Source of the DNA: an uncultured Anaerolineae bacterium
Lineage (GTDB): Bacteria > Chloroflexota > Anaerolineae > Anaerolineales > Villigracilaceae
Direction of reading: 5' to 3'
Assembly: GCA_903854805.1 (NCBI GenBank)
Contig: CAINXK010000182.1
Location: forward strand, 1 to 22,422
Length of the DNA stretch: 22,422 nucleotides
Notes under the pieces: generated by a model
The model's input: only the letters and a program-made list of their open reading frames with translations
What the model was told of the DNA's origin: nothing
Databases searched by the model: none
Position numbers and translations under genes: made by a program
In this document: piece after piece, positions 22,352 to 22,422 of the stretch
Layout of the letters: every line of letters starts with the position of its first letter
Numbering within the stretch: the stretch's first letter is position 1

Positions 22352-22422
22352 CAAACTGCCTTTTTATTGGGTCGCATTATTAAAAGAGTGGCTTTTTCAG
22401 TCGGCGGGCTGTCTTTACGCAA

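Noticed and set aside
1..22422. CRISPR array, rRNA, tRNA or intact insertion sequence
   Set aside because: No regularly spaced repeats of 25-40 bases, no cloverleaf with a CCA-type end, no rRNA-like block and no full transposase with terminal repeats were seen by eye.

Overview
The window looks like bacterial chromosome from an uncultured Chloroflexota lineage, most likely Anaerolineae or a relative. This is inferred from moderate GC, an F420-type luciferase-like oxidoreductase, a Thr/Pro-rich lipoprotein with a short secretion signal, a membrane GAF regulator with a C-terminal helix-turn-helix, and large GT-C membrane proteins. No rRNA, tRNA, CRISPR array or intact mobile element was seen. 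The gene density is low, with several intergenic stretches of 300 to 740 bases that hold operator-like dyads, terminators and decayed reading frames.

Layout. 1-1382: the end of an unidentified gene, a DUF1059 small metal-binding protein on the minus strand with a strong dyad in front of it, a possible frameshifted small gene, and a regulatory region. 1383-2312: a luciferase-like (LLM) F420-type oxidoreductase. 2313-3001: a long regulatory region whose promoter is a diverged copy of the one before the oxidoreductase. 3002-5512: a GT-C glycosyltransferase-like protein. 5712-7693 (minus): a small DMT/EamA-type transporter followed by a SulP anion transporter that ends at a stop just before its STAS domain; a decayed piece of the missing linker is still readable. 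7968-9473 (minus): a membrane-bound one-component regulator. 10057-17135: a compact plus-strand cluster of GNAT-like acyltransferase, ABC ATPase, two FtsX/MacB-type permeases, a polytopic GT-C/DUF6798-like protein and a lipoprotein. 17427-17866: an IS66 transposase relic and a small reading frame resembling the N-terminal helix of effector-associated proteins. 18309-19004: D-lyxose isomerase. 19744-21199: an ASCH protein and a nitrilase. 21302-22351 (minus): a reading frame without a start codon, a GNAT acetyltransferase and a truncated PAS protein.

The best candidate for an undescribed system is the 10057-17135 cluster. Its first five genes are tightly packed (gaps of 37, -17, 6 and 0 bases) and combine an acyltransferase, a LolCDE/MacB-like extruder, a membrane enzyme or scaffold, and, after a 105-base gap, a surface lipoprotein. 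That would fit modification and release of a lipid, lipoprotein or glycan across a single membrane, but the substrate is not visible in the sequence. The second theme is regulatory: two unrelated genes (oxidoreductase and glycosyltransferase) share a promoter module of about 80 percent identity and a 15-base dyad that occurs three times.
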